A stretch of 64,000 nucleotides of DNA from an uncultured Oscillibacter sp. (GCA_900544615.1 UQVS01000007.1:1-64000); one strand, 5' to 3'. Positions 8,402 to 17,306 are shown, numbered from the stretch's first letter. Translations and numbers: made by a program. The notes: a model not told the origin generated them from the letters alone.

Positions 8402-9802
8402 TCAGAAGAAGATGCTGCCAAGACCGGTGGAGGTCAGGAAGAGAATCAGCATGACCACCGGCACGACATAGCGGATCATCACACGGTAGAGTCCGGCGCG
8501 GCCGAAGCGTTCGCCGTTTTTCTCCACCTCGTCAATGATCCACCTGGGGCCGATGACCCAGCCGATGAGAATACTGGTCAGCAGGCTGATGAAGGGCATC
8601 AGGAAGCTGTTGCTGATATAATCCATCACGTCCAGCAGCTGGGCGTTGCTGCCGTTGGGCAGGGGCAGCTCAAAGTAAAGCACGTTGTAGCCAAGGCAGA
8701 TCAGCACCGCGGTAATCAGGGAGTAAAGCCCCACCATGGCGCACATCTGCTTCCGGCTCTTGTGGAAGATCTCCATGCAGTTGGCCACCAGCGTTTCCAT
8801 GACCGACACGCAGCTGGTGAGGGCCGCGAAGCCCAGCGCCAGGAAGAACACCACGCCGACGATCCGGCCCACGCCGCCCATGGCGGCAAAGACCTTGGGC
8901 AGACTGACAAAGGTCAGGCTGGGGCCGTAGGCCATGCCATCCCGGCCCAGAAACACATAGACGGCGGGAATGATCATCATACCAGCCAGAAACGCCACGC
9001 CGGTATCGAAAATTTCAATCTGGTTGTTGGCCTTGTTCAGATCCACATCATCCTTGACGTAGCTGCCGTAGGTGATCATGATGCCCATGCTGACGCTGAG
9101 GGAGAAGAACAGCTGGCTCATGGCGTCCAGCACCACATTCAGGAAGCGGGACGGCGTTATGCCGGTGAAATCCGGCTTCAGGTAGACGGCCAGCCCTTCC
9201 AGACCAGTGCGGGTGATGCCGTTTTCGTCCGTGTGGGAAAGGGTCAGGGCGAACACGGAAATGCCGATGATCAGCAGCAGAAGCCCCGGCATGATATAGC
9301 GGGAATACTTCTCAATGCCCTTTTCCACGCCGCAGTACACCACCCACGCCGTCAGCGCCAGAAACAGCAGCATGAACACAATGGGGGAGATCGGGGAGGT
9401 GATGAAGGAGGTGAAGAACCCGTCCTGTGCGGCCTGCGTGCCGTCGGAGATCAGATAGACGGAGAAGTACTTCGCGATCCAGCCGCCAATCACGGAATAG
9501 TAGGTCATGATGAGGGCCGGCACCAGAAAGGTCAGGTAGCCCAGAAACTTCCACTTTTTGTGCAGGGTGGCAAAGGCGTTCAGGGCATTCTGCTTGGTGC
9601 GGCGGCCAATGGCCACGTCGGTGGTCAGCAGCACAAAACCGAAGGTCAGCACCAGAATCAGGTACACGATCAGGAACAGCCCGCCGCCGTCCTTGGCGCA
9701 GAGGTAGGGGAAGCGCCAGATATTGCCCACGCCCACGGCGCTGCCGGCCGCCGCCAGAACAAATCCGAGGGAACCGCTGAAACCGCTGTGTTTGTTTTTC
9801 AT
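8402..9802 (-). CDS. Sodium-dependent transporter, neurotransmitter:sodium symporter (NSS/LeuT) family
   Basis: This integral membrane protein (466 residues, about 11-12 helices) should import an amino acid or related compound with Na+. The N-terminus has the NSS signature GSAVGVGNIWRFPYLCAKDGGG-like helix 1, with the Na+ and substrate site in the unwound AAAGSAVGVGN part. Helix 6 contains FFSLSVSMGIMITYGSY. The substrate cannot be told from sequence. The ATG at 9802 was chosen because AGAGGAAAAG precedes it and the SGSLGFVLAA start is typical. It stands alone, divergent from the vanW-like gene. Confidence 0.92.
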   Translation of the reverse strand: MKNKHSGFSGSLGFVLAAAGSAVGVGNIWRFPYLCAKDGGGLFLIVYLILVLTFGFVLLTTDVAIGRRTKQNALNAFATLHKKWKFLGYLTFLVPALIMTYYSVIGGWIAKYFSVYLISDGTQAAQDGFFTSFITSPISPIVFMLLFLALTAWVVYCGVEKGIEKYSRYIMPGLLLLIIGISVFALTLSHTDENGITRTGLEGLAVYLKPDFTGITPSRFLNVVLDAMSQLFFSLSVSMGIMITYGSYVKDDVDLNKANNQIEIFDTGVAFLAGMMIIPAVYVFLGRDGMAYGPSLTFVSLPKVFAAMGGVGRIVGVVFFLALGFAALTSCVSVMETLVANCMEIFHKSRKQMCAMVGLYSLITAVLICLGYNVLYFELPLPNGSNAQLLDVMDYISNSFLMPFISLLTSILIGWVIGPRWIIDEVEKNGERFGRAGLYRVMIRYVVPVVMLILFLTSTGLGSIFF

Positions 9803-9871
9803 ATTACTTTTCCTCTTCCTGTTTTCTCTTTCTGCAACACAAAACGCAGTATTTGTCTGCGTACGAACTAC

Positions 9872-9899
9872 ATAGTACCAGATTCTCAAAAATAAGCAA
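9872..9899 (-). promoter_or_regulatory. Probable promoter of the NSS transporter
   Basis: On the minus strand TTGCTT (9894-9899) and TACTAT (9872-9877) are separated by 16 bp, about 70 nt upstream of the start codon. Confidence 0.5.
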
Positions 9900-9995
9900 C
9901 CTTTATTCTTAATAGAAGGGGATCTGTTACCGTTTTGTTGTGGAATTGGCGCGCCCAATATGGCATACTGAATAAAATGGAAGCGGAGGAAGGAC

Positions 9996-10832
9996 ATGGA
10001 TACGAAAATGGACCTGCGGCCTCCCGTCCGGCGCAGCTGGCTGCGCCTGCGGCTGGGGAAGGCGTACTATGCCGGGAAGCGGTATCTGCTGTGGTGTTCG
10101 CCCAAGTATATCTGGGCGAAACAGCGGCAGCAGGAGCGCCTGCCCGCTGTGCAGGCTTCCCATGCAACGCCCCTGCTGCGGCATCTCCGGGGAGAGGAAA
10201 TGGTCTGGCAGGAGAACAAGGTGACAAACCTGAAGCTGGCGGTGAGCCGTCTGGACGGGCTGATTCTGAAGCCCGGCGAGACCTTCAGCTACTGGCGGCT
10301 TATCGGCAAGCCTACGGCCCGGAAAGGCTATAAGGAGGGCATGGTGCTGTTTCTGGGGCGGATCGGCGGCGATATCGGCGGCGGACTGTGCCAGCTGTCC
10401 AACCTGATCTTCTGGATGACCCTCCATACGCCCCTGACTGTGACGGAGCGATACCGCCATTCCCACGATGTATTCCCGGATTCCAACCGCACCCAGCCCT
10501 TTGGCAGCGGGGCGACCTGCGCCTATCCCCATCGGGACCTGATGATCCGCAACGACACGGACCGGCCCTATCAGCTGTGCCTCCGGGTGGGGGAGACCCA
10601 TCTGGAGGGGGCGTGGCGCTCGGTGGAGCCGCCGTCCCTGCGCTTCCGCATTGTGGAGAGGGATGCGCGGATCGATCAGGCGCCGTGGGGCGGCTATATC
10701 CGCCATAATCAGCTGTGGCGGGAGGTGCGCGACCTGTCGGATACGTTGCTGGAGGAGCAGTATCTCTGCACCAACGACGCCATTATGATGTACAGCCCCC
10801 TGCTGGCGGCTGACAATGACAGGGGGAACTGA
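9996..10832 (+). CDS. VanW family protein
   Basis: A 278-residue protein of the VanW family, originally named from vancomycin-resistance clusters and of uncertain function. The core motif block is visible: LKPGETFSYWRLIGKPT, then the Gly-rich GGDIGGGLCQLSNLI and ERYRHSHDVFPDSNRTQPFG. No signal peptide or membrane helix is obvious, so it is probably cytoplasmic. GGAGGAAGG sits 3 nt before the ATG at 9996. A second ATG four codons on is possible. Its stop abuts the sfsA start, so the two genes are coupled. Resistance should not be inferred from the name. Confidence 0.9.
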   Translation: MDTKMDLRPPVRRSWLRLRLGKAYYAGKRYLLWCSPKYIWAKQRQQERLPAVQASHATPLLRHLRGEEMVWQENKVTNLKLAVSRLDGLILKPGETFSYWRLIGKPTARKGYKEGMVLFLGRIGGDIGGGLCQLSNLIFWMTLHTPLTVTERYRHSHDVFPDSNRTQPFGSGATCAYPHRDLMIRNDTDRPYQLCLRVGETHLEGAWRSVEPPSLRFRIVERDARIDQAPWGGYIRHNQLWREVRDLSDTLLEEQYLCTNDAIMMYSPLLAADNDRGN

Positions 10833-11531
10833 ATGCACTATCAGAACGTGCGGGCGGCGAAATTTCTTGACCGTCCCAACCGCTTTATTGCCCATGTGGA
10901 GCTGGACGGGGCGGTGGAAACCGTCCATGTGAAGAACACCGGCCGGTGCCGGGAGCTGCTGATACCGGGATGCACCGTGTATCTGGAAAAGGGAACGAAT
11001 CCCAATCGGAAAACCGCCTATGACCTGATCGCTGTGGAAAAAGGGGAGACCCTGATCAATATGGACGCGCAGGCCCCCAACAGGGTCTTTGCAGAGTGGG
11101 CCGCAGCCGGCAGATTTCTGCCGGATGTGACCGCCATTCACCCGGAGTATGTCTATGGCGCGTCCCGGCTGGATTTCTGTCTGGAAACGCCGGGGGGCCT
11201 CCATCTTGTGGAGGTGAAGGGCGTGACGCTGGAAACAGACGGAAAAGCCCTGTTTCCTGATGCGCCGACGGAGCGGGGCGTCAGGCATATCCGGGAGCTT
11301 CAGCGGGCGGCGGAGAGCGGCCTTGACGCGGCCCTGTTTTTTGTGGTACAAATAGAAGATATTCAAAGCATCGCACCCAATGACGCCACCCATCCCGCCT
11401 TCGGCAAAGCCCTGCGGGAAGCGGCGGCCCACGGTGTCCGCGTGCTGGCGTATGACTGCGACGTAACGCCGGACAGTCTCTGCATCAGGCGGGAGGTTCC
11501 GGTGATTCTTCAGGGGGCTAATTTTATATGA
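10833..11531 (+). CDS. sfsA: SfsA family DNA-binding/nuclease-like protein
   Basis: The 232-residue protein matches SfsA along its length: RPNRFIAHVELDG, HVKNTGRCRELL, then ASRLDFCLE and HLVEVKGVTL with FPDAPTERG. The conserved D/ExK-type residues (D-F-C-L-E, E-V-K) suggest a nuclease-like fold. In E. coli the protein was linked to maltose gene regulation, but its true role is unclear. The ATG directly follows the vanW-like stop, and its 3' end overlaps mntP by 4 nt. Confidence 0.94.
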   Translation: MHYQNVRAAKFLDRPNRFIAHVELDGAVETVHVKNTGRCRELLIPGCTVYLEKGTNPNRKTAYDLIAVEKGETLINMDAQAPNRVFAEWAAAGRFLPDVTAIHPEYVYGASRLDFCLETPGGLHLVEVKGVTLETDGKALFPDAPTERGVRHIRELQRAAESGLDAALFFVVQIEDIQSIAPNDATHPAFGKALREAAAHGVRVLAYDCDVTPDSLCIRREVPVILQGANFI

Positions 11532-12109
11532 GTTTTATCGAACTGTTCCTGATCGGAGTGGGACTGTCCATGGACGCGTTTGCCGCGGCAATCTGTCAGG
11601 GCCTGTTCATGACCAGAATCAAGTGGGGCCATGCGCTGACGGTGGGGCTGTACTTCGGCGGCTTTCAGGCGCTGATGCCCTTTATCGGCTGGATGCTGGG
11701 GTCCCAGTTTGCGGACCGCATCCAGCAGTATGACCACTGGATCGCATTTATCCTGCTGGTGCTTATCGGCGGCAATATGATCCGGGAGGCACTCTCCGGC
11801 GACGAGGAGGACGCGGCGCAGGCGGAGACGGATCTGCGGCTTGACCACAAAAAGCTGTTTCTCATGGCCATTGCCACCAGCATTGACGCGCTGGCAATCG
11901 GCGTGACCTTTGCCTTTCTGGAAACCGCCATCCTGCCCGCCATCGGCATTATCGGCTGCACCACCTTCTGCATCTCTGTAGCCGGCGTGGCGGTGGGCTG
12001 CTGGTTCGGCGCCCGGTACAAGAAGCGGGCGGAGATCACCGGCGGCGCCATTCTGGTGCTGCTGGGCGTCAGGATCCTGCTGGAGCATCTGGGGATTCTC
12101 GCGTTCTGA
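11528..12109 (+). CDS. mntP: Manganese efflux pump MntP
   Basis: A 193-residue membrane protein with six predicted helices that exports Mn2+. It has the two paired motifs of the family, GVGLSMDAFAAAICQG in helix 1 and ATSIDALAIGVTFAF in helix 4. Their Asp residues are needed for metal transport in characterised MntP. It overlaps the sfsA stop codon (ATGA). No yybP-ykoY riboswitch is seen before it, which fits its being an internal operon gene. Confidence 0.94.
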   Translation: MSFIELFLIGVGLSMDAFAAAICQGLFMTRIKWGHALTVGLYFGGFQALMPFIGWMLGSQFADRIQQYDHWIAFILLVLIGGNMIREALSGDEEDAAQAETDLRLDHKKLFLMAIATSIDALAIGVTFAFLETAILPAIGIIGCTTFCISVAGVAVGCWFGARYKKRAEITGGAILVLLGVRILLEHLGILAF

Positions 12110-12179
12110 CGGCGGGCTGAGAAGCGCTTCGGATTCGCGCAGACAGGATACAGTACAATGCAAAAAAGGAGAACATAGT

Positions 12180-13589
12180 ATGCAGGGACCGCACAGCATT
12201 TGCCTTTTGAACGATTCCTTTCCGCCGCTGATCGACGGCGTGGCCAATACGGTTGTGAATTACGCGCAGGAGCTGACGAAGCTGGGAGATCAGGCCATCG
12301 TGGTGACGCCGGAGCATCCGGATGCCGACGACCGCCGGTTTTCCTTCCCGGTAGCCCGGTATCCCAGCGTGGATACCCGGAAGCTGTTCGGGTATCTGGC
12401 GGGCTATCCCTTTTCCCCGGAGACGCTGCGCCAGCTCAAGGAGCAGAAGGTAGACCTGCTCCACAGCCACTGTCCGGTGATGTCCACCATTCTGGCCCGA
12501 TCCATCCGGGAGGTCATCGACGCGCCGTTGGTCTTTACTTATCACACAAAATTTGACGTGGACGTGGCGAAACTCATCCGGGGCAAGCTGCTTCAGGAGA
12601 GCGCGCTGTACCTGCTGGCGTCCAACATTTCCGCCTGCGACGAGGTGTGGGTGGTGAGCCGGGGAGCGGGCGAGAACCTCCGCTCCATCGGCTATCACGG
12701 CGATTACCATGTGATGGAGAACGGCGTGGATATGCCCAGAGGACGGGTCAGCGAGACGGAAGTCATCGCCGCCACGGCGGATTACGATCTGCCGGAGGGC
12801 GTGCCGGTGTTCCTGTTTGTCGGCCGCATGATGTGGTACAAGGGGCTGCGGATCATTCTGGACGCCCTGAAGCTGTTACAGGCCGGAGGGCAGGATTTCC
12901 GCATGGTGTTCATCGGCGGCGGCACGGACGCGGCGGCGGTGCAGGAGTATGCCCGGCCGCTGGGCGGCAAGTGCATTTTCACCGGGGCCATCTCCCAGCG
13001 GGAGACTCTGCGGGCGTGGTATTGCCGGGCAGACCTGTTCCTGTTCCCCTCCAGCTACGATACCAACGGCCTTGTGGTGCGGGAGGCGGCGGCCAGCGAC
13101 CTTGCGGCGGTGCTGATCCGCGGGAGCTGCGCCGCGGAGGGTGTCACCGATGGGGTGGACGGCTTCCTGATCGACGAAAATGCCGGCGCCATGGCGGCGA
13201 AATTGCAGGAGATCTGCAAGCGCCCTGAATGTATGGCGCAGGTGGGGCATCAGGCCGGAGAGCGGCTGTACCTCTCCTGGGCAGACGCTGTAAAGCGGGC
13301 GCGGGAGCGCTACGGCGTGGTGATGGAGAACTACCATATGGGCCGATATGACGATCACCACAAGCCCATGGACGGGATCCTGAACGCGCAGGGAACCATG
13401 ATGGATGCGCTGGCCAAGGTGCGGGATCTGGGCGACGGTTTGGCGGAGCGCTACCGCAGCGGCTGGGAAGAGCATAAGGAAGAATTTGAGGTGCGCCGGG
13501 AAGAACGCCGCGAGGAGCGGCGCAGCATCCGCTCAGAGCTGAAGCAGAAGGGGGAAGCCTTTTGGCAGAAGCTGGATCGGTATCTGTAA
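12180..13589 (+). CDS. GT4-family glycosyltransferase, probable glycolipid synthase
   Basis: A 469-residue GT-B enzyme. The N-terminal domain has NDSFPPLIDGVANTV and LHSHCP. The C-terminal nucleotide-sugar domain has FVGRMMWYKGL and the E-x7-E-type region ending NGLVVREAAASDL. It resembles diacylglycerol glucosyltransferases and alpha-mannosyltransferases that build membrane glycolipid anchors, but acceptor and sugar cannot be fixed. The final 80 or so residues are an unusual Arg/Glu-rich helical tail (EEFEVRREERREERRS), possibly coiled coil or membrane-surface binding. AAAAAAGGAG precedes the ATG. Confidence 0.88.
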   Translation: MQGPHSICLLNDSFPPLIDGVANTVVNYAQELTKLGDQAIVVTPEHPDADDRRFSFPVARYPSVDTRKLFGYLAGYPFSPETLRQLKEQKVDLLHSHCPVMSTILARSIREVIDAPLVFTYHTKFDVDVAKLIRGKLLQESALYLLASNISACDEVWVVSRGAGENLRSIGYHGDYHVMENGVDMPRGRVSETEVIAATADYDLPEGVPVFLFVGRMMWYKGLRIILDALKLLQAGGQDFRMVFIGGGTDAAAVQEYARPLGGKCIFTGAISQRETLRAWYCRADLFLFPSSYDTNGLVVREAAASDLAAVLIRGSCAAEGVTDGVDGFLIDENAGAMAAKLQEICKRPECMAQVGHQAGERLYLSWADAVKRARERYGVVMENYHMGRYDDHHKPMDGILNAQGTMMDALAKVRDLGDGLAERYRSGWEEHKEEFEVRREERREERRSIRSELKQKGEAFWQKLDRYL

Positions 13590-13642
13590 CGGAACTCCGA
13601 ACACGGTGGGAAAAGAAAGACCGTTAAGAAACCGCAAAATAG

Positions 13643-13691
13643 CTGACAAACGGGATACGCTGTGCTATACTTGGCGCGGTATCCCGTTTTT
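13643..13691 (+). promoter_or_regulatory. Promoter embedded in an inverted repeat before the acyltransferase-like gene
   Basis: CTGACA (13643-13648), a 17-bp spacer and TATACT (13666-13671) form a good sigma-A promoter for the next two genes. The same stretch carries an 11-bp inverted repeat AAACGGGATAC (13648-13658) and GTATCCCGTTT (13679-13689) followed by T residues. It could be the terminator of the upstream glycosyltransferase gene, an operator, or both. Confidence 0.6.
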
Positions 13692-13737
13692 CCATGGATT
13701 GGCGGAACGGGAGCCAGTGTCAGATTAGGAGTGAATT

Positions 13738-14616
13738 ATGGGAAAACAGAAAAAACGGTGGGGGGACCGGGCAGATGCCCGCTGGATCCGGGAGCTGGAC
13801 GGCCTGCACGTCATCATGCCCCACCTGATGGACAAGCGTACCGATGCCGAGGTCTATGTGAATATGGAGTTCGACGTGACGGAGGTTCTGCGGTACATAG
13901 AGGAAAAGAACAGAGGGGAAGAGGAATATAAGGCTACGCTGTTCCACTGCATCCTCATGGCCATTGCCAAAACGGTCTATCTGCGGCCGGATCTGAACCG
14001 CTATATCTCCGGGCGGCGGTATTACCAGCGCCATGAGATCACCCTCGGCTTTGTGGCGAAGAAGCGCTTTGAGGATCACAGCGAGGAGAAGCTGGTTGTG
14101 ACCACCGCGCCGGAGGACTGGACGCTGACCGCCGTGACCCGACAGGTGGTGGGGAAGGTCCATAAGGCCCGGACGGAGAAGAGTGGCGGTGCCAACGGAG
14201 CCATGGATATTTTGAGAGTTACGCCCCGGTGGTTCCTGATGCTCTTTTTCCGAATCATCAAAATTTTGGATTTCTACGGGAAGGTACCCGCTGTTCTGAA
14301 AGAGGATGACCCCAACTTCGCCAGCGTGTTCCTCACCAATCTGGGCAGCATCCGCTGCCCCAGCGTGTACCATCATCTGAACAATTACGGCACCAATTCC
14401 ATTATGGTGGCCATCGGCACCATCCACAAGGCGGAGAAGATCGCCGCCGACGACAGCCGCCAGGTGCGGGATATGGTGGAGCTGGGCATCACGCTGGATG
14501 AGCGGGTGGCGGACGGGTTCTATTTCGGACGCTCCCTGAAAATCGTGCAGCACCTGATGAGCCACCCGGAGCTGCTGGACAGACCCTTGAAGGAGGAAAT
14601 CGACCTTGATTGCTGA
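13738..14616 (+). CDS. E2-fold (CAT-like) acyltransferase-like protein lacking the catalytic histidine
   Basis: The 292-residue protein has the fold pattern of the catalytic domain of 2-oxoacid dehydrogenase E2 and chloramphenicol acetyltransferases. It has no lipoyl or E1/E3-binding domain. The active-site motif, normally HxxxDG, reads DERVADG at 254-260, so the catalytic His is Glu255. A hydrophobic insert (RWFLMLFFRIIKIL, near 165) may touch the membrane. The stop overlaps the downstream acyl ligase by 11 nt and AGGAGG for that gene lies inside this one, so the two are tightly coupled. It may be a non-catalytic partner or use altered chemistry. Confidence 0.82.
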   Translation: MGKQKKRWGDRADARWIRELDGLHVIMPHLMDKRTDAEVYVNMEFDVTEVLRYIEEKNRGEEEYKATLFHCILMAIAKTVYLRPDLNRYISGRRYYQRHEITLGFVAKKRFEDHSEEKLVVTTAPEDWTLTAVTRQVVGKVHKARTEKSGGANGAMDILRVTPRWFLMLFFRIIKILDFYGKVPAVLKEDDPNFASVFLTNLGSIRCPSVYHHLNNYGTNSIMVAIGTIHKAEKIAADDSRQVRDMVELGITLDERVADGFYFGRSLKIVQHLMSHPELLDRPLKEEIDLDC

Positions 14617-16378
14617 ACAGACAAAAATCGCGGAGGAGCATCAGATCAAAGCGCCGTGGCTGAATTTTTACGGCGTGGTGCCGACCCATCTGGACTACCC
14701 GGACTGCACCATGTACGAGGCTGTGGAGCGCTGCGCGGAACAGTATCCCAACTATACCGCCTATGTGTTCATGGGGCGGAAAACCTCCTATCGCGCCATG
14801 GTGGCGGAGATCAACCTCTGCGCCAGAGCCTTGAAGGCCACCGGCGTCCGCCCCGGCGACAAAATCACCATGGCCATGCCCAACTGCCCCCAGGCCGTCA
14901 CCATGTTTTACGCCATCAATCTGGTGGGAGCCACGGCCAATATGATCCATCCCCTTTCCAGCGAAAAGGAGATCGAATTTTATCTCAAGGAGTCCGGCTC
15001 CATTTTTGCCGTGACGCTGGATCAGTTCTATCACAAGTTTGAGGCCATCCGGCAGAATGTGACGCTGGACAACATTATTCTGGCCTCCATCCCGGACGCC
15101 CTCTCCAAGCCCGTGCGGGTGGGCTATATGCTGACGGAGGGCCGCAAGCAGGCGAAGATCCCCAAGGATGCGCCGGTGCTGCGCTGGAACGAGTTCCTGC
15201 GTCGGGGCCGCGGCTATCATTGGACGTACCGGGCGGAGAAAAAGGCGGGGGACGAGGCGGTGATCCTCTATTCCGGCGGCACCACCGGCGTCACCAAGGG
15301 CATTCAGCTCTCAAGCCTGAACTTCAACGCGCTGGGGGCGCAGATCGTTGCCACCAACCCCATGTTCCGCCCCGGTGACAAAATGCTGGCGGTGATGCCC
15401 ATGTTCCACGGCTTCGGGCTGGGCGTGTCCATCCATTCCATGCTGGTCAACGGCGGCTGCTGCATTCTGGTGCCACGCTTTACCCCGGACAGCTACGCAA
15501 AGCTGCTGCTGAAATACCGCTGCAACCTGATCGCCGGCGTCCCTACGTTGTACGAGGCGCTGCTGCGGCTGCCCAAGATGAAAAATGCCGACCTCAGCTG
15601 CCTGAAGGGCGTTTACTCCGGTGGCGACAGCCTGTCCGTGGAGCTGAAAAAGCGGTTCGACCAGTTCCTGTTTGATCACCATGCCACCATTCAGGTGCGG
15701 GAGGGCTACGGCCTGACAGAGTGCGTCACCGCCTCCTGCCTGACGCCGTACCACATCTCGCGGGAAGGCTCCATCGGCATTCCCTTCCCGGATACCTATT
15801 ATAAAATTGTAGAGCATGGCACCCAGAACGAGGTTCCCTACGGGACTGACGGCGAAATCTGTCTGGCAGGCCCCACGGTGATGCTGAGTTATCTCCATCA
15901 CCCGGAGGAAACGGCCCAGACGCTCCAGACCCATGCGGACGGTTTGACGTGGGTACATACCGGCGATCTGGGCTACATGGACGAGGACGGCTTCGTATAC
16001 TTCAGGCAGCGGCTCAAACGGATGATCGTCACCAGCGGCTACAACGTCTATCCCTCCCAGATGGAGAACATCTTTGACGCCCATGAGCTGGTGCAGATGA
16101 GCTGCGTGATCGGCGTGCCGGACAAGCTGAAAATGCAGAAGGTGAAGGCGTTCGTCATGCTCAAGCCCGGTGTGCCTGCCAACGAGGAGACCAAGGACGT
16201 TCTCATGGCCTATATCCGCAAGAATGTGGCAAAATACGCCCTGCCCTATGACATCGAATTCCGGGCGGAGCTGCCCAAGACGCTGGTGGGCAAGGTGGCC
16301 TACCGGGTGCTGGAGGAGGAAGAACTCCAGAAGCTGGCGGCTTCCGTAGAGCCGCAGGACGCTGCGGCAGTAAAGTAA
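14606..16378 (+). CDS. AMP-forming acyl-CoA synthetase/ligase (ANL superfamily)
   Basis: This 590-residue adenylate-forming ligase activates a carboxylic acid with ATP and normally transfers it to CoA. The P-loop motif ILYSGGTTGVTKGI is near 216. GYGLTE, the HTGDLGY motif with the ribose-binding Asp, the hinge with RLKRMIVTSGYNVYP, and the C-terminal catalytic Lys in TLVGKVAYR are all intact. It looks like a medium- or long-chain acyl-CoA synthetase, but the substrate is unknown. Translation starts at TTG with AGGAGG 9 nt upstream. The coupled E2-fold neighbour suggests an acyl transfer function for the pair. Confidence 0.9.
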   Translation: MIAEQTKIAEEHQIKAPWLNFYGVVPTHLDYPDCTMYEAVERCAEQYPNYTAYVFMGRKTSYRAMVAEINLCARALKATGVRPGDKITMAMPNCPQAVTMFYAINLVGATANMIHPLSSEKEIEFYLKESGSIFAVTLDQFYHKFEAIRQNVTLDNIILASIPDALSKPVRVGYMLTEGRKQAKIPKDAPVLRWNEFLRRGRGYHWTYRAEKKAGDEAVILYSGGTTGVTKGIQLSSLNFNALGAQIVATNPMFRPGDKMLAVMPMFHGFGLGVSIHSMLVNGGCCILVPRFTPDSYAKLLLKYRCNLIAGVPTLYEALLRLPKMKNADLSCLKGVYSGGDSLSVELKKRFDQFLFDHHATIQVREGYGLTECVTASCLTPYHISREGSIGIPFPDTYYKIVEHGTQNEVPYGTDGEICLAGPTVMLSYLHHPEETAQTLQTHADGLTWVHTGDLGYMDEDGFVYFRQRLKRMIVTSGYNVYPSQMENIFDAHELVQMSCVIGVPDKLKMQKVKAFVMLKPGVPANEETKDVLMAYIRKNVAKYALPYDIEFRAELPKTLVGKVAYRVLEEEELQKLAASVEPQDAAAVK

Positions 16379-16434
16379 ACACGCCGGAGGATTCCGCGCA
16401 GATCGCTGTATCTGCCGGACAGACCGGCTTCTGA

Positions 16435-16468
16435 GAACCCCGGCGCCGCATCTGCGGCGCCGGGGTTC
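16435..16468 (+). terminator. Perfect 16-bp hairpin after the acyl ligase gene
   Basis: GAACCCCGGCGCCGCA is followed by TC and then its exact reverse complement. There is only a weak T-rich stretch afterwards, so termination is likely but not ideal. Confidence 0.65.
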
Positions 16469-16671
16469 TGGTTCTACGGAGGCTGGGCGGGCAGAACAGC
16501 CCTGCCGGTGCCTGATGCAGCTGCCCTGAAATCCGGCGGCTTCACGGTGATCTGCGAAAGGAATCAGATTTATCCAAATAATCTGAAAATTAACAAATAA
16601 CAGAACAAAAAATGGGCAGAATGCACAAAGAAACTGCGGGCTGTGCAGGCTACCTCTGTGGTATTTCCTAC

Positions 16672-16700
16672 TGGACTTTCTCTGCTCCTGCCCCTATAAT
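16672..16700 (+). promoter_or_regulatory. Probable promoter of the HD-domain gene
   Basis: TGGACT (16672-16677), a 17-bp spacer and a perfect TATAAT (16695-16700) lie about 27 bp before the start codon, leaving a short leader with AGAGGTG. Confidence 0.6.
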
Positions 16701-16726
16701 CAGGGACAGGAAAGAGGTGACGGGAT

Positions 16727-17215
16727 ATGACCGCAGAGGAGATGCTCTGGGAATACGGCGGGGATATCCTGCGTTCGCCGACCATGGCCCATGAGCGCAC
16801 CATTCCCCAGCATGGCAGCACCACCTGCTATGACCATTCCGTGGCGGTGACGCTGTGCAGTATCCGTCTGGCTCGGAAATGGGGCTGGGACGTGGATTGG
16901 CGGAGTCTGGTACGAGGGGCATTGCTCCATGATTATTTTCTCTACAACTGGCGGGAGCACAACGGCGACCACAAGCTTCACGGCTTCTACCATGCCCGGA
17001 AGGCGATGGAAAACGCGGAGCGGGACTTCGGCCTGAATCCCATTGAGGCCAACATCATCCACCGGCATATGTTTCCGCTGAACCCCACGCCTCCGAAGTA
17101 CCGGGAGAGCGTGGTCGTGACCTGCGCGGATAAGATCTGCGCCACACGGGAGGTCTGGGACTGCGTGCGGAATGCATCCTCACGGCGGCTTCGGGCGCTG
17201 TTGGGGACGAAATAG
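16727..17215 (+). CDS. HD-domain phosphohydrolase-like protein
   Basis: A 162-residue protein with the metal-binding HD signature: H37 in CYDHS, the HD pair H68-D69 in LLHDYF, later His residues in HGFYHAR and IIHRHMFPL, and Asp in CADKICA. Small proteins of this type hydrolyse nucleotides or phosphate esters, and the substrate here is unknown. The C-terminus is short and basic. It appears to be a single-gene unit with its own promoter and a strong terminator 46 bp downstream. Confidence 0.85.
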   Translation: MTAEEMLWEYGGDILRSPTMAHERTIPQHGSTTCYDHSVAVTLCSIRLARKWGWDVDWRSLVRGALLHDYFLYNWREHNGDHKLHGFYHARKAMENAERDFGLNPIEANIIHRHMFPLNPTPPKYRESVVVTCADKICATREVWDCVRNASSRRLRALLGTK

Positions 17216-17260
17216 GCAGGCGGGACGCAGAGCGGCGTCCGCCGCCGAAAAACAATAGAA

Positions 17261-17306
17261 ACAGCGGCATGGTTTCACATTTGTGAGACTGTGCCGCTGT
17301 TTTTTG
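17261..17306 (+). terminator. Intrinsic terminator of the HD-domain gene
   Basis: The stem ACAGCGGCA/TGCCGCTGT encloses a loop with further partial pairing (TTTCACA/TGTGAGA) and is followed by a run of T. Confidence 0.88.

Larger units (their letters stand above)
16379..16726 (+). other. Intergenic region with one strong hairpin and one promoter
   Basis: No coding signal was seen. It contains the 16-bp inverted repeat at 16435-16468, AT-rich sequence around 16570-16620, and a TATAAT box near 16695 serving the HD-domain gene. Confidence 0.6.

Noticed and set aside
9996..10832. Vancomycin resistance from the VanW-like gene
   Set aside because: No vanHAX, vanR or vanS genes are nearby, and VanW-family proteins are widespread in sensitive bacteria.
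9927..11432. A minus-strand open frame of about 500 codons opposite the vanW-like and sfsA genes
   Set aside because: Both plus-strand genes have intact family motifs and ribosome sites; the antisense frame has none.
11510..12247. A minus-strand frame opposite mntP
   Set aside because: MntP motifs are clear on the plus strand; the antisense frame is low-complexity Gln/His-rich.
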